Of a stretch of 64,000 nucleotides of DNA, positions 16,626-25,012 are shown piece by piece (position 1 is the first letter of the stretch; the number at the start of each line of letters is the position of its first letter). The position numbers and the translations under genes were made by a program. The stretch is from Mycobacterium montefiorense (GTDB lineage: Bacteria > Actinomycetota > Actinomycetes > Mycobacteriales > Mycobacteriaceae). The DNA lies in contig NZ_BFCH01000002.1 of the NCBI RefSeq assembly GCF_003112775.1, positions 135,195-199,194 on the forward strand, in the 5' to 3' direction. Below the pieces are notes generated by a model that saw nothing but the letters and a program-made list of their open reading frames with translations, did not search any database and had not been told where the DNA came from.

Positions 16626-16662
16626 TGGTGGCGTACGGAATCTGTACTGGTGGCGTACGGAA
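16626..16662. repeat. Two 15-bp direct repeats, 22-bp period
   Basis: TGGTGGCGTACGGAA occurs at 16,626-16,640 and again at 16,648-16,662, identical over 15 bases. A 22-bp period is close to two helical turns, which would put both copies on the same face of the DNA, as for paired operator half-sites. The repeat lies upstream of an AT-rich promoter-like patch. Confidence 0.7.
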
Positions 16663-16756
16663 AGCCAACGACGACGCCGGTCGCGAACCTCTTCCCAATG
16701 TATGTTGCATATGTATATAGTTTCCAACTACGCATATCGCTTCCGAGGGGAGATTA

Positions 16757-16858
16757 ATGATGAAGTGCTTCGATCGGTTGCCACCGAGGTCTAGATCCCG
16801 GCACAACTCTCGTGCCGTGTGCAGTTTCATCGCAACGGTGTTCGGCGTCATCGGCTAG
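16757..16858 (+). CDS. Short open reading frame with strong RBS (33 codons)
   Basis: GAGGGGAGA precedes paired ATG codons at 16,757 and 16,760. The frame encodes a basic head (several Arg) followed by a short hydrophobic end (CSFIATVFGVIG) and a TAG stop. It may be a leader peptide, a small protein, or the start of a decayed secreted-protein gene, since the next 40 codons in the same frame also lack a stop. No family is recognised. Confidence 0.3.
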   Translation: MMKCFDRLPPRSRSRHNSRAVCSFIATVFGVIG

Positions 16859-17268
16859 GTCGCCCCGAACGGCATGTGCCCGCCGGGTGACAGCGTGAAC
16901 GTCGCCGCCGGACTCTTGCGGTCTGATCGCCGTCCGCAACTTCCACTCGCCTAGCCGCACCATTCGTGCGACGGCGGCGGTGCACTCACATCCGACCGTC
17001 GTGCTCGCGTTGTCGAGCATTTTGCGAGCCGGCGACGCGATCATGCGGGGGACCCGCGGGGTCTTCGGCATGACTGTGTCCGCCGGCATCGCGTATTCGT
17101 CTACGCCCCAGCTACATACACCGCATTCACCAGCCGCACAACGTATCAGGTGAACCCGGCACCGGAGCCGGGCTGAACGTGGCGCACGAGAACGGGGTCA
17201 CCGACAGTCACCCCGCCCGCTGTGCTTGCCTCGCCTGCGTTTGATCGCCCTATACCTGCAGAGGAATC

Positions 17269-18294
17269 ATGAGCTACCAAACACACATTCTCAGCATCGG
17301 TAGTGCACTACCAGGACCACCTATCGACAACGCCACGTTGTGCAAATCCATTGGCGTACAGCCAGAATGGATCGATCTCTACGTCGGTACCCGAACACGG
17401 TATTTTGGCGTCGACATCGAAAGCGGCCGGCAAACCCACTCGCTTGCCGATATGGCAGCTTCGGCGGCAGGTCAGGCGATGAGCCGAGCCGACATCACTC
17501 CGGCCGAAATCGGTTTCCTCGTACTCAGTACCGCGACCCCTGACCACCTCATGCCCACCTCCGCCAACCTAGTGGCCGACGCCCTCGGTCTCGATCGTAT
17601 TCCGACATTCCAGGTGCAATCAGGTTGCTCCGGTGCCATTGCCGCATTCGAACTCGGAGGCCGACTGTTGGACGAAAGCCGTCCAATCGGTCTCGTTATC
17701 GGCGCCGACACCTGCACCAAACATTTGCGCCTCGACCGCGACGTGATTTCAGCGATGTCCCCATCCGAACTGATAAACCTTGTGCTGTTCGGGGACGGGG
17801 CCGGTGCCGCCGTTCTATCGATCAGCCAAGACGGTGCCCAGTTCGGGGTCACAGCGCTGATCAACAGATTCTGTGGGTTGGGACGAGAGCCTGGTCAGCA
17901 GATCGACTGGTTCGGCCTCGCTGACCGCGATCTCGACCAGCCCGGCGTCAACGAGGACTACAAAGCCATCGAGCGGTGGGTTCCTCGACTTTCCCGAGAC
18001 GTGCTGACCGAATTGATCGCTGACGCGGGCATTGCACGATGTGATCTCGACTATCTGCTGCCACCACAGCTGAGTGGTCACATGACCGAACGTGTCGTCA
18101 AACAAATGGAGCCCGCGGAGCACTCGCTGGAAATCTCCGTAGTGGCCGATACCGGCAACAACGGCAACGCCCTTCCCTTCCTTCAGTTGGATGCGCTTGC
18201 CACGAAGGCGCGCTCCGGACAACTCGCAGCTGTCGTAACAATCGAATCCAGTAAGTGGATTGAGGGCGGAATGGTTCTGGAGAGTGTGACGTGA
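17269..18294 (+). CDS. KASIII-like tetronate-forming condensing enzyme
   Basis: A 341-residue thiolase-fold FabH-like protein. The nucleophile is Cys120 in QSGCSGAIAAFE, and the Asn of the GN motif is kept in DTGNNGNAL (about 295-302). The His of the FabH HQAN motif is absent: the equivalent segment reads PPQLSGHM (265-272). In agglomerin, RK-682 and abyssomicin clusters, such KASIII homologues join glyceryl-ACP to a beta-ketoacyl thioester and form the tetronate ring. It is the first gene of the operon, preceded by a GAGGAA site, and overlaps the FkbH gene by 4 bp. Assignment rests on the five-gene context more than on this protein alone. Confidence 0.85.
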   Translation: MSYQTHILSIGSALPGPPIDNATLCKSIGVQPEWIDLYVGTRTRYFGVDIESGRQTHSLADMAASAAGQAMSRADITPAEIGFLVLSTATPDHLMPTSANLVADALGLDRIPTFQVQSGCSGAIAAFELGGRLLDESRPIGLVIGADTCTKHLRLDRDVISAMSPSELINLVLFGDGAGAAVLSISQDGAQFGVTALINRFCGLGREPGQQIDWFGLADRDLDQPGVNEDYKAIERWVPRLSRDVLTELIADAGIARCDLDYLLPPQLSGHMTERVVKQMEPAEHSLEISVVADTGNNGNALPFLQLDALATKARSGQLAAVVTIESSKWIEGGMVLESVT

Positions 18295-20198
18295 CACACG
18301 ACCCAGTGGCTATTGCACGGGCCCTTCGAAATTCACCTCCCGTAGGGGGGCGTCAAGCCCTCGCATCGTCGTTCACCGAAATTGCTTCGCTGTTGACGGA
18401 CGCTGACGATGACACGCTGCTCCGAACCGGAGTGGTCCTCAAGCATCTCAGCCTGACAGATATTCCGACGTCTGTTCCCGCTGCACGGATTGCGGTGATC
18501 GGCACGTCGACCCTCGGCCTACTAGAGGCGCCACTTCTTGGTGCTCTCGCGGCCCGAGGAATCGCTGCGCAGATCGAGTTCGGCGACTTCGGTGGAATGA
18601 TCGCAGAACTCCTCGATCCGAATTGCCAGATGCTGCATGATGATCCGACTGCTGTCATTTTGCTGCCCGACGGGGAGGCGGCGTTCCGCTACTCTCCGGT
18701 CCCATTCACAGTCGAGACGGCGGTAGCCGGCATCAATGCGTTCGTCGATGAGCTCATCTCGGCAATCAATTCTTTTCGTGCGCGATCCAGCACGCCGATC
18801 GTGGTGCCGACGCTACTGCTGCCGATGGAGAAGTCTTTGCTCCTCCTCGACATTCCCTCCAGAGCACGACTCGCCATCGCGTGGAATAGCGCGAACCTGC
18901 GCCTGCTGGAAGTTGGTACTTCGGTCGCCGGAGTTGTTGTCGTCGACATGAACCAGCTGGCTGCGTATGCGCCCGGAACGGCAACTGATCCGCGCCTCGC
19001 CGCGTATGCCCGGTCGTATTTCACCGAAACCGTGTTGTTGAGCTATGCCCGGCAGGTCGCAGCGGTGGTCGCCGCATCACTTGGTTGCACTTCGAAATGT
19101 TTAGTTCTCGACCTGGATGGGACTATTTGGGGAGGTGTCCTAGCGGATGACGGACCGCTCGGTGTGGTGAGTGGGGAGGGACGTACCGGGGAGGCATTCG
19201 CAGCCCTACAGGACGCAGCGCGACAACTCTCATCGCAGGGCGTTGTACTTGCCATCGCGTCCAAGAACGACTACGAGGCCGTCCAAAGCGCGCTCACCGA
19301 CCATCCTGGCGTGCGGGTAGGAGTAGAGGACTTCGCTGTCATCGTCGCGAACTGGCACCCGAAACCGGACAACATTGCGCGAATCGCAGAGATCCTCAAC
19401 GTCGGACTCGAGTCACTGGTCTTTGTCGACGACAACGCGTCCGAACGGGGCGCGGTCCTCACCAGCCATCCTCAAATCCGTACGGTGGCAGCCGATGTCG
19501 TCGACCCAGCGCGGACATTGCCGAACCTGCTTCGCGACGGTGCATTCACTTCGCTGCGGCTAACCGATGACGACAGGCAACGGTCCCAGCGCTACCGTGC
19601 GGAGGCCGAACGAGTCAACTTCCGCCAGTCCCTATCCTCCGTCGACGACTATCTCGCCGGACTCGAGACCGAAGTAACGATTGCGCCCGCAAGCCATGAG
19701 GATATCGACCGGCTCTCGCAGCTCACTCTCCGCACCAACCAGTACAACTTGACAACAATCCGCCTGGATCCAGATGCGGTGAAAGACCTTCTGGCGCGGC
19801 CACAATCAATAGTGAAGACCGTTCGCTGCAGCGATAAGTTCAGCGATCACGGTCTGGTGGCGGCACTGTTCGCAGAGATTGACCATGATCGTCTGAAAAT
19901 TATGAACTTCGTTATGTCATGCCGCGTCCTTGGTAGAGGAATCGAGGTTGCCGCCTTGCGCGCAGTGATCGAAGAAAGCATTAGTCGCGGTGCGTGTAGC
20001 GCGGTGGGAACATTTGTCCGAACCGCGAAGAATAAACGCGCGGTTGACTTCTTCAGCTGTTCTGGCTTCGTTGCCGATGCGGCCAGTGCGAACAATCTTG
20101 ACCGTGTTGGCGCTGTCACGACCTTTCATCGCAGTTTGTCCACGGTCCCCGACCCCGCTTCTCATCTGACGGTGAATATTTCTCAGGAGATACTGTGA
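18291..20198 (+). CDS. FkbH-like glyceryl-ACP synthase
   Basis: A 635-residue FkbH-family protein. About 60-260 form the N-terminal domain (IAVIGTSTLGLLEAPL). The HAD phosphatase-like core follows with DLDGTIWGG (274-282), ASKND (323-327) and FVDDN (378-382). The C-terminal third is GNAT-like with LTLRTNQYNLTT. The family takes 1,3-bisphosphoglycerate, dephosphorylates it and loads the glyceryl group onto an ACP. The start overlaps the KASIII stop (GTGACA), and the end overlaps the ACP gene (GTGA). Full length for the family; all catalytic motifs intact. Confidence 0.92.
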   Translation: MTHDPVAIARALRNSPPVGGRQALASSFTEIASLLTDADDDTLLRTGVVLKHLSLTDIPTSVPAARIAVIGTSTLGLLEAPLLGALAARGIAAQIEFGDFGGMIAELLDPNCQMLHDDPTAVILLPDGEAAFRYSPVPFTVETAVAGINAFVDELISAINSFRARSSTPIVVPTLLLPMEKSLLLLDIPSRARLAIAWNSANLRLLEVGTSVAGVVVVDMNQLAAYAPGTATDPRLAAYARSYFTETVLLSYARQVAAVVAASLGCTSKCLVLDLDGTIWGGVLADDGPLGVVSGEGRTGEAFAALQDAARQLSSQGVVLAIASKNDYEAVQSALTDHPGVRVGVEDFAVIVANWHPKPDNIARIAEILNVGLESLVFVDDNASERGAVLTSHPQIRTVAADVVDPARTLPNLLRDGAFTSLRLTDDDRQRSQRYRAEAERVNFRQSLSSVDDYLAGLETEVTIAPASHEDIDRLSQLTLRTNQYNLTTIRLDPDAVKDLLARPQSIVKTVRCSDKFSDHGLVAALFAEIDHDRLKIMNFVMSCRVLGRGIEVAALRAVIEESISRGACSAVGTFVRTAKNKRAVDFFSCSGFVADAASANNLDRVGAVTTFHRSLSTVPDPASHLTVNISQEIL

Positions 20199-20416
20199 AT
20201 GCCTTGGATTTTCACGAACTTGTCGTCGACGAAATCAGCATCGACATCGAGGTCGCTCACCTCACCACACCACTCGACGACCTTCCTGATTGGGACTCGG
20301 TTTACTTACTCAAGCTGGTCACTGCGATTGAGCGAAGAACCGGCAAATCGGTTCCGGTGTCGGCGCTGCTCGACCCAGCGTGCCTCGACGATATTCGTCA
20401 AGCCATAGCACCATGA
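20195..20416 (+). CDS. Acyl carrier protein for glyceryl loading
   Basis: A 73-residue stand-alone ACP starting at a GTG that overlaps the FkbH stop. The phosphopantetheine site is Ser35 in PDWDSVYLLKL, where the usual GxDS Gly is replaced by Trp; DWDS is common in ACPs paired with FkbH proteins. It should carry the glyceryl unit. Its stop overlaps the next gene start by ATGA. Confidence 0.9.
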   Translation: MNALDFHELVVDEISIDIEVAHLTTPLDDLPDWDSVYLLKLVTAIERRTGKSVPVSALLDPACLDDIRQAIAP

Positions 20417-21189
20417 ATGCGGCCATCACCGCGGTTCCGGTGCGCCGCAGGCATACACTTGCGTTTTTGCGCGGAATCCGTTCGGCGGCACCGGTCCACC
20501 TATCGACCGAAGTGGATGTCTCTGCGCTGGTCGACAGGCGCGAGACGGCGTCACGACGTTACTCATACGTCACTCATGTAGTCGCAGCCCTGGGAGAAAC
20601 GCTGCGTCGACATCCTGACGCGAATGTTGCTTTCGGCGGATCTTGGTTAATGCCGCGGATCATTTGGTACGAGTCTGTGAACGTAAAGCTGACCCTCGAC
20701 AAGACGGATCGAAGCGTCCGGCACGTCGCATCAGCCGTGCTGCCGGATGTGGCCTCACTGGACTTAAACAGGGTTCAGGACATGATCGACCGGCTTCGAA
20801 ACACGCCGGCCGCCGACCTCGACGATCTCGCCGGTTCCCGTCTGCTTGACCGATTACCTCCAGCACTCGGCTGTCTGGCATTCGCCTTGGCTACCCGCCT
20901 CTCGAAGCGATCTGCAGTGTTGGGAACGGTCGCCCTGACCAATTTGGGGCATGCGGACGTAGCAGCTTTTCACTCACACGGTGGAACTGCGATCACGATC
21001 GGGCTGGGCGCGGTCCGGCACCGTCCGGTGTGCGTGCCGGGCACGGCGGGAGAGTATGTTCTCGCTGCCCGTCCAACGATGCCTTTGAACCTCACCTTCG
21101 ACCATCGTGCACTCGATGGTGCGATGGCTGCAGAGGTGCTGACCGCTCTAGCCGGAATCCTGCACGCCGGCGGTACTTGTGATCAATGA
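20413..21189 (+). CDS. 2-oxoacid dehydrogenase E2-like acyltransferase (tetronate O-acetylation)
   Basis: A 258-residue protein matching only the catalytic domain of E2 dihydrolipoyl acyltransferases; no lipoyl or subunit-binding domain is present. The catalytic motif is FDHRALDGA at 229-237, with His and Asp kept, and LTNLGHADV corresponds to the E2 substrate-channel strand. Agg4-type homologues in agglomerin biosynthesis acetylate the hydroxymethyl group of the tetronate. The ATG at 20,413 overlaps the ACP stop; an in-frame ATG 33 bases earlier lies inside the ACP gene. It overlaps the phosphopantetheinyl transferase gene by 11 bp. Confidence 0.85.
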   Translation: MNAAITAVPVRRRHTLAFLRGIRSAAPVHLSTEVDVSALVDRRETASRRYSYVTHVVAALGETLRRHPDANVAFGGSWLMPRIIWYESVNVKLTLDKTDRSVRHVASAVLPDVASLDLNRVQDMIDRLRNTPAADLDDLAGSRLLDRLPPALGCLAFALATRLSKRSAVLGTVALTNLGHADVAAFHSHGGTAITIGLGAVRHRPVCVPGTAGEYVLAARPTMPLNLTFDHRALDGAMAAEVLTALAGILHAGGTCDQ

Positions 21190-21895
21190 GGCGCCTTCCC
21201 TCCAAGGGAGGGACTATCTGTCGGAGATCACAAACGGCGTGTTCGTCGCACGCGCCGTCATCACCCAGTGGACTGCCGAACCTGTTTCGTATCGTGCGAT
21301 GGCAGGACTACTCGATTGCGACTATCCGCGGTGGCGAAACGCCCGTTCTGACCGATTCAGAGCTCGTTTCGCCGCAACCCGTTATTTCGCCAAGGCGATG
21401 GTGGCAAGCGTCGCCGAAATCGGAATCGAAGATATCGAACTTCGCCGGGGTGCTTTCGGCCGACCTGAATTTTGTGCCCCGCGGCTCACATCCCTATGCG
21501 GAGCACGGCCGTATCGGGTGGTAGATGCAAACCTCTCGCACACCGGAGACACCGTAGTGATGGCAATCAGCACGCGCGGAAGAGTAGGCGTCGATGTCGA
21601 ATCGAGCCACCGCAATCTCGACCACGGTGGATTCGCGGAGGCGATATGCCATCCAGACGAACTGAGTGAATATCTCGACCTGTCGCGATGCGATCGACAG
21701 CGAATGTTGCTGAGGCTGTGGACCTGGAAGGAAGCGACCACCAAGGCGATGGGGACGGGGCTGTCGACGCCGTTCCCGTCATTGCATGTCGAGTTTGCAC
21801 GTGGCGTCGTTGCCGACAGCCGAGGGCAGCAGTGGCGGGTACACGACATGGCCGATGCAGGACACCAGGTAGCGATTGCAACTGAGGTGAAATAG
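21179..21895 (+). CDS. 4'-phosphopantetheinyl transferase (Sfp type)
   Basis: A 238-residue Sfp-type transferase. The conserved motifs are NLSHTGDTVVMAIS, GVDVES (Mg and CoA binding) and WTWKEATTKAMG. It would convert the cluster's ACPs, including those of the PKS, to holo form. It starts with a GTG inside the acyltransferase gene and its TAG overlaps the hydrolase GTG by one base. A private PPTase is not part of the usual five-gene tetronate set and suggests that the operon is self-sufficient after transfer. Confidence 0.87.
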   Translation: MINEAPSLQGRDYLSEITNGVFVARAVITQWTAEPVSYRAMAGLLDCDYPRWRNARSDRFRARFAATRYFAKAMVASVAEIGIEDIELRRGAFGRPEFCAPRLTSLCGARPYRVVDANLSHTGDTVVMAISTRGRVGVDVESSHRNLDHGGFAEAICHPDELSEYLDLSRCDRQRMLLRLWTWKEATTKAMGTGLSTPFPSLHVEFARGVVADSRGQQWRVHDMADAGHQVAIATEVK

Positions 21896-22965
21896 TGCAC
21901 AGCCTGGATGAACGAGCGAATCTTGTGCGGCTGCACAGTCGCGCGCAAGGCTTGGCGACTGCCGAGACAACGCGGGTATTGAGCCGAATCACCTCGCTCG
22001 AGGACGGTCTAGCGGGATGGTCGACAGTATGGTCCCGGGAGGGGGAGCGATACAGGGTCCGCGGTGACCGAACCGGCGCAATTGCCCGCTTCAACCTCGC
22101 ACGTTTCCCCTTCCCACATACTCCAGACGGTCACGCGGCCCTGCAGCGGTGTATCAGCCTCGCCGGCGACCTAGCCGTGCAGCGCGGCGTAACACGAATC
22201 GAGGTCGATGGCTGGGCGGCGTGGCACCTCCCCGCGCCGGATGTCGTCGCGAACCCACGACTTCTGGTGGTCTGTGGCGGCATCGTAAGCATCAAGGAGC
22301 AGTGGCTCTCGCTCCTTGAGCTGGGCCGTCGCTGGTCCATGGCGGTTCTACTCACCGAGTTTCCCGGGGTGGGCGAGAACACCACAACCTACAACGCCGA
22401 TACCGCCCAACGCTTCAGCACCGTGCTAGATGCTGCTGCAAGCCTGCAACGGTTCGACTCAGTATTCGCACTGGCATTGAGTTTTGGTGGCACCATAGCG
22501 CTGCGTGCCTCCGGCGACGACCCCCGGATCGGCAGCATCTTGTCTGTGGGGCCGCCGATCCGCAACTTCTTCATCGACCGACAGTGGTGGGACCAGGTTC
22601 CCCAGACAACTAAGGACGCGCTTGTCGTAACGACACGTACAACCGCGGAGACTCTTGCGGACACTCTCGTCAAATTCGCACTCACCGCAGATCAACTCGC
22701 GGCAGTCAAGGTGCCGGTGACGGCAGTAGCAAGTCTGCGGGATGAGATCGTGCCGGTCGCCGACCTTGTTCTACTGCGATCCGCAGCGCCCAAAGCACGG
22801 ATCGTTGCATTCGATGACGTACACGGCTCCCCGTGTCATCTTCTGGGCACACGACTACTAACCATCGGCGCACTTGCCGAGTTCATCGTCCCGCGCCGAC
22901 CGATCGTCAGCTTTATCACGCACGCCGCGCTGCGGCTTCGTAGATCTGAAAGGCCTTTGACATGA
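21895..22965 (+). CDS. Alpha/beta hydrolase, probable acetate-eliminating tetronate enzyme
   Basis: A 356-residue protein with a helical N-terminal part (about 1-115) and an alpha/beta hydrolase core, an FrsA-like layout. The nucleophile elbow is ALSFGG, with Ala in place of the first Gly of GxSxG. A likely acid is the Asp in ASLRDEIVP and the His is in DDVHGSPCH. In agglomerin and abyssomicin pathways a protein of this class eliminates acetate from the acetylated tetronate to leave the exocyclic methylene. The position after the E2-like gene supports the same role. It overlaps the thioesterase gene by 4 bp. Confidence 0.8.
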   Translation: MHSLDERANLVRLHSRAQGLATAETTRVLSRITSLEDGLAGWSTVWSREGERYRVRGDRTGAIARFNLARFPFPHTPDGHAALQRCISLAGDLAVQRGVTRIEVDGWAAWHLPAPDVVANPRLLVVCGGIVSIKEQWLSLLELGRRWSMAVLLTEFPGVGENTTTYNADTAQRFSTVLDAAASLQRFDSVFALALSFGGTIALRASGDDPRIGSILSVGPPIRNFFIDRQWWDQVPQTTKDALVVTTRTTAETLADTLVKFALTADQLAAVKVPVTAVASLRDEIVPVADLVLLRSAAPKARIVAFDDVHGSPCHLLGTRLLTIGALAEFIVPRRPIVSFITHAALRLRRSERPLT

Positions 22966-23681
22966 TTCCTATACTTTGCTTTCACCACGCCGGGGGCAGC
23001 GGAGCATCCTTCCTGTCATGGCGGAAGGTCGATGCGCCAGACATCGAAATCATTCCGATATCGCTACCGACGACACGGCCGATCACCGGTCGCAGAAGCT
23101 ACACATCTGCGACCGCGCTCGTCGAGCATGTCCTGACGAAACATGCGACCACACTGCGGAAGTCGCACGTGCTGTACGGGCACAGCATGGGGGGACTGCT
23201 CGCATATTTGCTCGCACGTCGGCTGAACGCTACAAGCGAGTACGCAAACCCTGCAGCACTGATCGTTGCGGCGAGCTGGTGTCCTCGGTTGCGACCCTCG
23301 GTGGATATCGACCACATGGACGATGCCGAGCTGATAGCGCTGCTCGAGCAAATCGGCGGCATTCCTGCTGCCCTGACTGACCGTCCTGAGTGGCTGTATC
23401 CCATGCTTCCAATCGTTCGCGACGACCTGCGGATGTGCCACCAGTACCGCCACGACCACACTGATGATTCGCTCAACATTCCGATCTATGTCATCGGGGC
23501 ACGAGACGATCGCCTGGTCTCAGGCGAACAGATCGAGGGCTGGTCCGACATGGGAACTCGGGTCAGCATTGAGTACCAGTCGGGCGGGCACTTCTTCGAC
23601 GCCGACCCTCAGCAGCTCTGCGAACGGACATTCGCGTTAGCGCGGGCTGCCGTAGACGAAGCGCAATTGGGATTGACCTAA
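22962..23681 (+). CDS. Type II thioesterase
   Basis: A 239-residue RifR/GrsT-type thioesterase. LCFHHAGGSGASFLSW is the family N-terminus, YGHSMGGLLAY carries the Ser nucleophile, and SGGHFF the catalytic His; the Asp is in GARDDRLVSGEQ. These enzymes clear stalled acyl groups from carrier proteins. It is the last gene of the overlapping operon that begins at 17,269. Confidence 0.9.
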   Translation: MIPILCFHHAGGSGASFLSWRKVDAPDIEIIPISLPTTRPITGRRSYTSATALVEHVLTKHATTLRKSHVLYGHSMGGLLAYLLARRLNATSEYANPAALIVAASWCPRLRPSVDIDHMDDAELIALLEQIGGIPAALTDRPEWLYPMLPIVRDDLRMCHQYRHDHTDDSLNIPIYVIGARDDRLVSGEQIEGWSDMGTRVSIEYQSGGHFFDADPQQLCERTFALARAAVDEAQLGLT

Positions 23682-23749
23682 TCCCGGATAGCAGATCTTT
23701 AGCTGAATCATTTAATCCGACTCAAGAAGGATATGAGGCTGGTGACCTA

Positions 23750-25012
23750 ATGAGTGACGACGACACGTTCCTAATCGTGGGTGCTGGACCGGCTGGAATG
23801 CTCTTGGCCGGATTACTCGGCAGCGCCGGACTCCGTGTAGTGGTGCTAGAGAAAGCGAAAGGCTTCAGTCGAACATTTCGGGGCGAGTCAATTTCTCCAG
23901 ACTCAGTAGGCATCCTTGCCAAGCTGGGTGTCCTCGACTACGTCCCGGAGGACCGCATACGGTCGGTGCGCGGTACAACCATCACCGACGGCGGCTCCCG
24001 TGTTCTGAGTGTCGATTTCGATCGGTTGCTGCCAGGGCTGGAACTTCCCGCCGAGATCCCGCAGGACAGTTTGTTGGCTGCGATGCAGGCAAGTGCCGAA
24101 CAGTACGGCACAGTCGACGTGCGTTTCGGCGCAAAGGTTGTGGGGTTGGAACGCGCAAGCGGGCGGGTCTGCGGAGTGCGCTATCACAGTGGCGGGCAGG
24201 AGCATACGCTGGCCTCGTGCCTTGTCATCGGGGCTGATGGCCGGTACAGCGCAATGCGAGACCTTGCCGGGTTTTCGTACGAGAAGCAGGTGCTGGCACG
24301 GGATTTCCTGTGGATGAAGGTGAGCGCACCGAACAGCTGGGATTCCGATCGCTACCACGTACGAATCACGCGATCGGATCACCTGGTGTGTATTCCGACG
24401 GTGCCGGACATGGTACGGCTCGGCGTGAATATTCCAAAGGGAGGTCTACGCGATGTGCGAGACCGCGGGTTTGCCTCGTTTATCGACAGGATCGCGTCAG
24501 CGGTTCCTGAATTGGAGGAGGTGCTGCGAACCGAGGTAACAGGCTGGAAGGACACGTCCATGCTGGACATCTTTACGACCGTCTCCGCCGAATGGACGCA
24601 GCCCGGGCTGGTCTTGATCGGTGATGCTGCACATGCGATGACCCCGATATTGGCGCAGGGGGTTAACAATGCGGTTGTCGACGCGCTGGTGTTGGCTGAT
24701 CAGGTCCGGCTTGTCGATACGGATTCGAAAGCCGAATTGGATGCTGCTACACGCCGATTCGCTGACCTGAGGCGGCCAGATGTAACCGCCTCCCGAGCCG
24801 TGCAGCTTCGGCAGGAACGTTTGTTCGAGCTAAGTGGTATGGGTGCTCTCCTACGACGCCTGCTGTATCGGGTTGTCGATCTGGTACCGCCGCTGCAACG
24901 CCGAATTTGGCGCCCGGTGTACTACGGCCTGCAGGATCCCTCGAATCCTGCATCCAAGGCTCTTGAGCGTTGTAGAAAACGAGCCTCATCGACGGCGGAT
25001 GAGCCTTCATGA
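23750..25012 (+). CDS. Group A flavin monooxygenase (FAD-dependent)
   Basis: A 420-residue FAD monooxygenase of the p-hydroxybenzoate hydroxylase / halogenase-like class. GAGPAGMLLAGLL is the Rossmann GxGxxG motif near residue 12, GADGRYSAMR the DG motif, and LIGDAAHAMTPILAQGVNNA the second FAD-binding motif. The halogenase WxWxIP motif is not present. It is probably a tailoring oxygenase for the lipid or tetronate product. It follows the thioesterase by 68 bp and could share its transcript. Confidence 0.87.
   Translation: MSDDDTFLIVGAGPAGMLLAGLLGSAGLRVVVLEKAKGFSRTFRGESISPDSVGILAKLGVLDYVPEDRIRSVRGTTITDGGSRVLSVDFDRLLPGLELPAEIPQDSLLAAMQASAEQYGTVDVRFGAKVVGLERASGRVCGVRYHSGGQEHTLASCLVIGADGRYSAMRDLAGFSYEKQVLARDFLWMKVSAPNSWDSDRYHVRITRSDHLVCIPTVPDMVRLGVNIPKGGLRDVRDRGFASFIDRIASAVPELEEVLRTEVTGWKDTSMLDIFTTVSAEWTQPGLVLIGDAAHAMTPILAQGVNNAVVDALVLADQVRLVDTDSKAELDAATRRFADLRRPDVTASRAVQLRQERLFELSGMGALLRRLLYRVVDLVPPLQRRIWRPVYYGLQDPSNPASKALERCRKRASSTADEPS

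Larger units (their letters stand above)
16425..17268. other. Gene-poor left edge of the island
   Basis: The 844 bases between cyp137 and the first tetronate gene hold no full gene that I can recognise. They contain a pair of 15-base direct repeats (16,626-16,662), an AT-rich patch around 16,690-16,740 that could carry a promoter, a short open frame with a strong ribosome binding site (16,757-16,858), and then sequence with scattered stops in all frames that looks degenerate. No integrase, transposase or terminal inverted repeats are visible. Confidence 0.6.

Noticed and set aside
16425..17268. Possible insertion sequence or integrase at the island's left edge
   Set aside because: No transposase-like frame, DDE motif, tyrosine-recombinase residues or terminal inverted repeats could be found.
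23750..25012. Flavin-dependent halogenase
   Set aside because: The sequence has FAD-binding motifs, but I see no WxWxIP motif or the active-site Lys context needed for halogenation; monooxygenase is the safer call.
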